64,000 nt of DNA, taken from contig CBDDJS010000001.1 in the NCBI GenBank assembly GCA_965229785.1, positions 930,001 through 994,000 of the forward strand, read 5' to 3'. How positions within the stretch are numbered: position 1 is the stretch's first letter; each line of letters begins with the position of its first letter. This document shows positions 63,819 to 64,000 of this stretch, piece after piece. This DNA is from JAWPMT01 sp965229785 (GTDB lineage Bacteria; Bacteroidota; Bacteroidia; Cytophagales; Cyclobacteriaceae). The notes under the pieces are model-generated. The model saw only the letters and a list, made by a program, of their open reading frames with translations. It made no database searches and was not told where the DNA came from. The position numbers were made by a program, and so were the translations under genes.

Positions 63819-64000
63819 GCTAAAAAGTTTTGAAGCAGATGAAATGGAAGTAGCCACCAAATTAATTTTTGACGGCCTTTCAATGGCAAAAGCATCAATG
63901 GAGATGATCTTGCAAAGTCCCATCACGCTAAAAAAAGTATCATACGGAGAAAAAGTCGGCGATAGCCCGATGATCGACTATCAGGATGACCAGGCTGTGC
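63819..64000 (+). CDS. CheC/CheX-like protein, truncated by window end
   Basis: The ATG at 63819 opens a frame that runs off the window (60 codons seen). The visible part starts MLKSFEADEMEVATKLIFDG, followed by LSMAKASMEMILQSPITL, which resembles the GLxxAxxALSxML helix and following strand of the CheC/CheX/FliY phosphatase family. In a che operon a CheY-P phosphatase is expected. The call rests on a short stretch and position. Confidence 0.55.

Overview
The window looks like a chromosomal segment of a free-living, probably gliding or surface-associated member of the Bacteroidota, most likely a Cytophagales relative. The evidence is the gene repertoire: AraC regulators fused to multi-pass membrane domains, LytS/LytTR pairs, SusD-free but lipoprotein-rich gene content, DUF418, DUF3667, YHYH and endosialidase-chaperone-like proteins, a bacterial CrtY, and weak Shine-Dalgarno signals. 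The taxonomic placement is inference from gene content only. No tRNA, rRNA, CRISPR array, insertion sequence or prophage was seen.

Layout. 0-12 kb: a ligase D gene (no Ku in view), a lipoprotein, a PadR regulator with an orphan FtsX/MacB-type permease, a SUMF1-type lipoprotein, a thioredoxin, and a lycopene cyclase with a mutarotase-like gene. The intergenic gaps here carry six same-strand copies of a repeat that ends in an intrinsic-terminator hairpin; it looks like a family of small RNAs. 12-14 kb: a three-gene run, YHYH lipoprotein, MORN-type lipoprotein and SCO1-like protein. 14-35 kb: mostly minus-strand single genes and short operons: a six-hairpin glycosidase-like lipoprotein, a VOC/PTH2-like pair, a serine hydrolase-AraC-serine hydrolase operon, a large BNR/sortilin-like protein, glycosyltransferase, epimerase, sulfurtransferase, alpha/beta hydrolase with an AraC regulator, and a methyltransferase. 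35-47 kb: a membrane protein/DUF2867 pair, a LytS-LytTR two-component pair, thioesterase, another serine hydrolase, a LytTR regulator next to a DUF418 gene with a paired direct repeat in front of it, a metallophosphoesterase, a CYTH protein and tyrosyl-tRNA synthetase.

47.4-54.05 kb is the most unusual locus. Seven tightly packed plus-strand genes contain three different proteins each carrying a Rieske [2Fe-2S] domain: Rieske-ThDP enzyme, Rieske-glutamate-synthase-like FMN/[3Fe-4S] enzyme, and a haem ferric-reductase-like membrane protein with a C-terminal Rieske domain. Between and after them lie two tiny membrane proteins (one of 45 residues), a membrane-anchored protein with a Cys/His-rich motif, and a DUF3667 protein. 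Four gene junctions are ATGA or TAATG overlaps. I infer a membrane-linked redox system in which several Rieske centres pass electrons between soluble enzymes and the membrane; its substrate is unknown.

54.9-64 kb is a chemosensory operon: CheW, MCP with several HAMP units, ParA-like ATPase, a second CheW with a long Lys/Pro-rich tail, CheB, CheA, CheR, a CheY-like receiver and the start of a CheC/CheX-like gene. The two CheW proteins flank the MCP and ParA genes and share an N-terminal MALG-x-NL motif, which suggests ParA-guided positioning of the chemosensory array.
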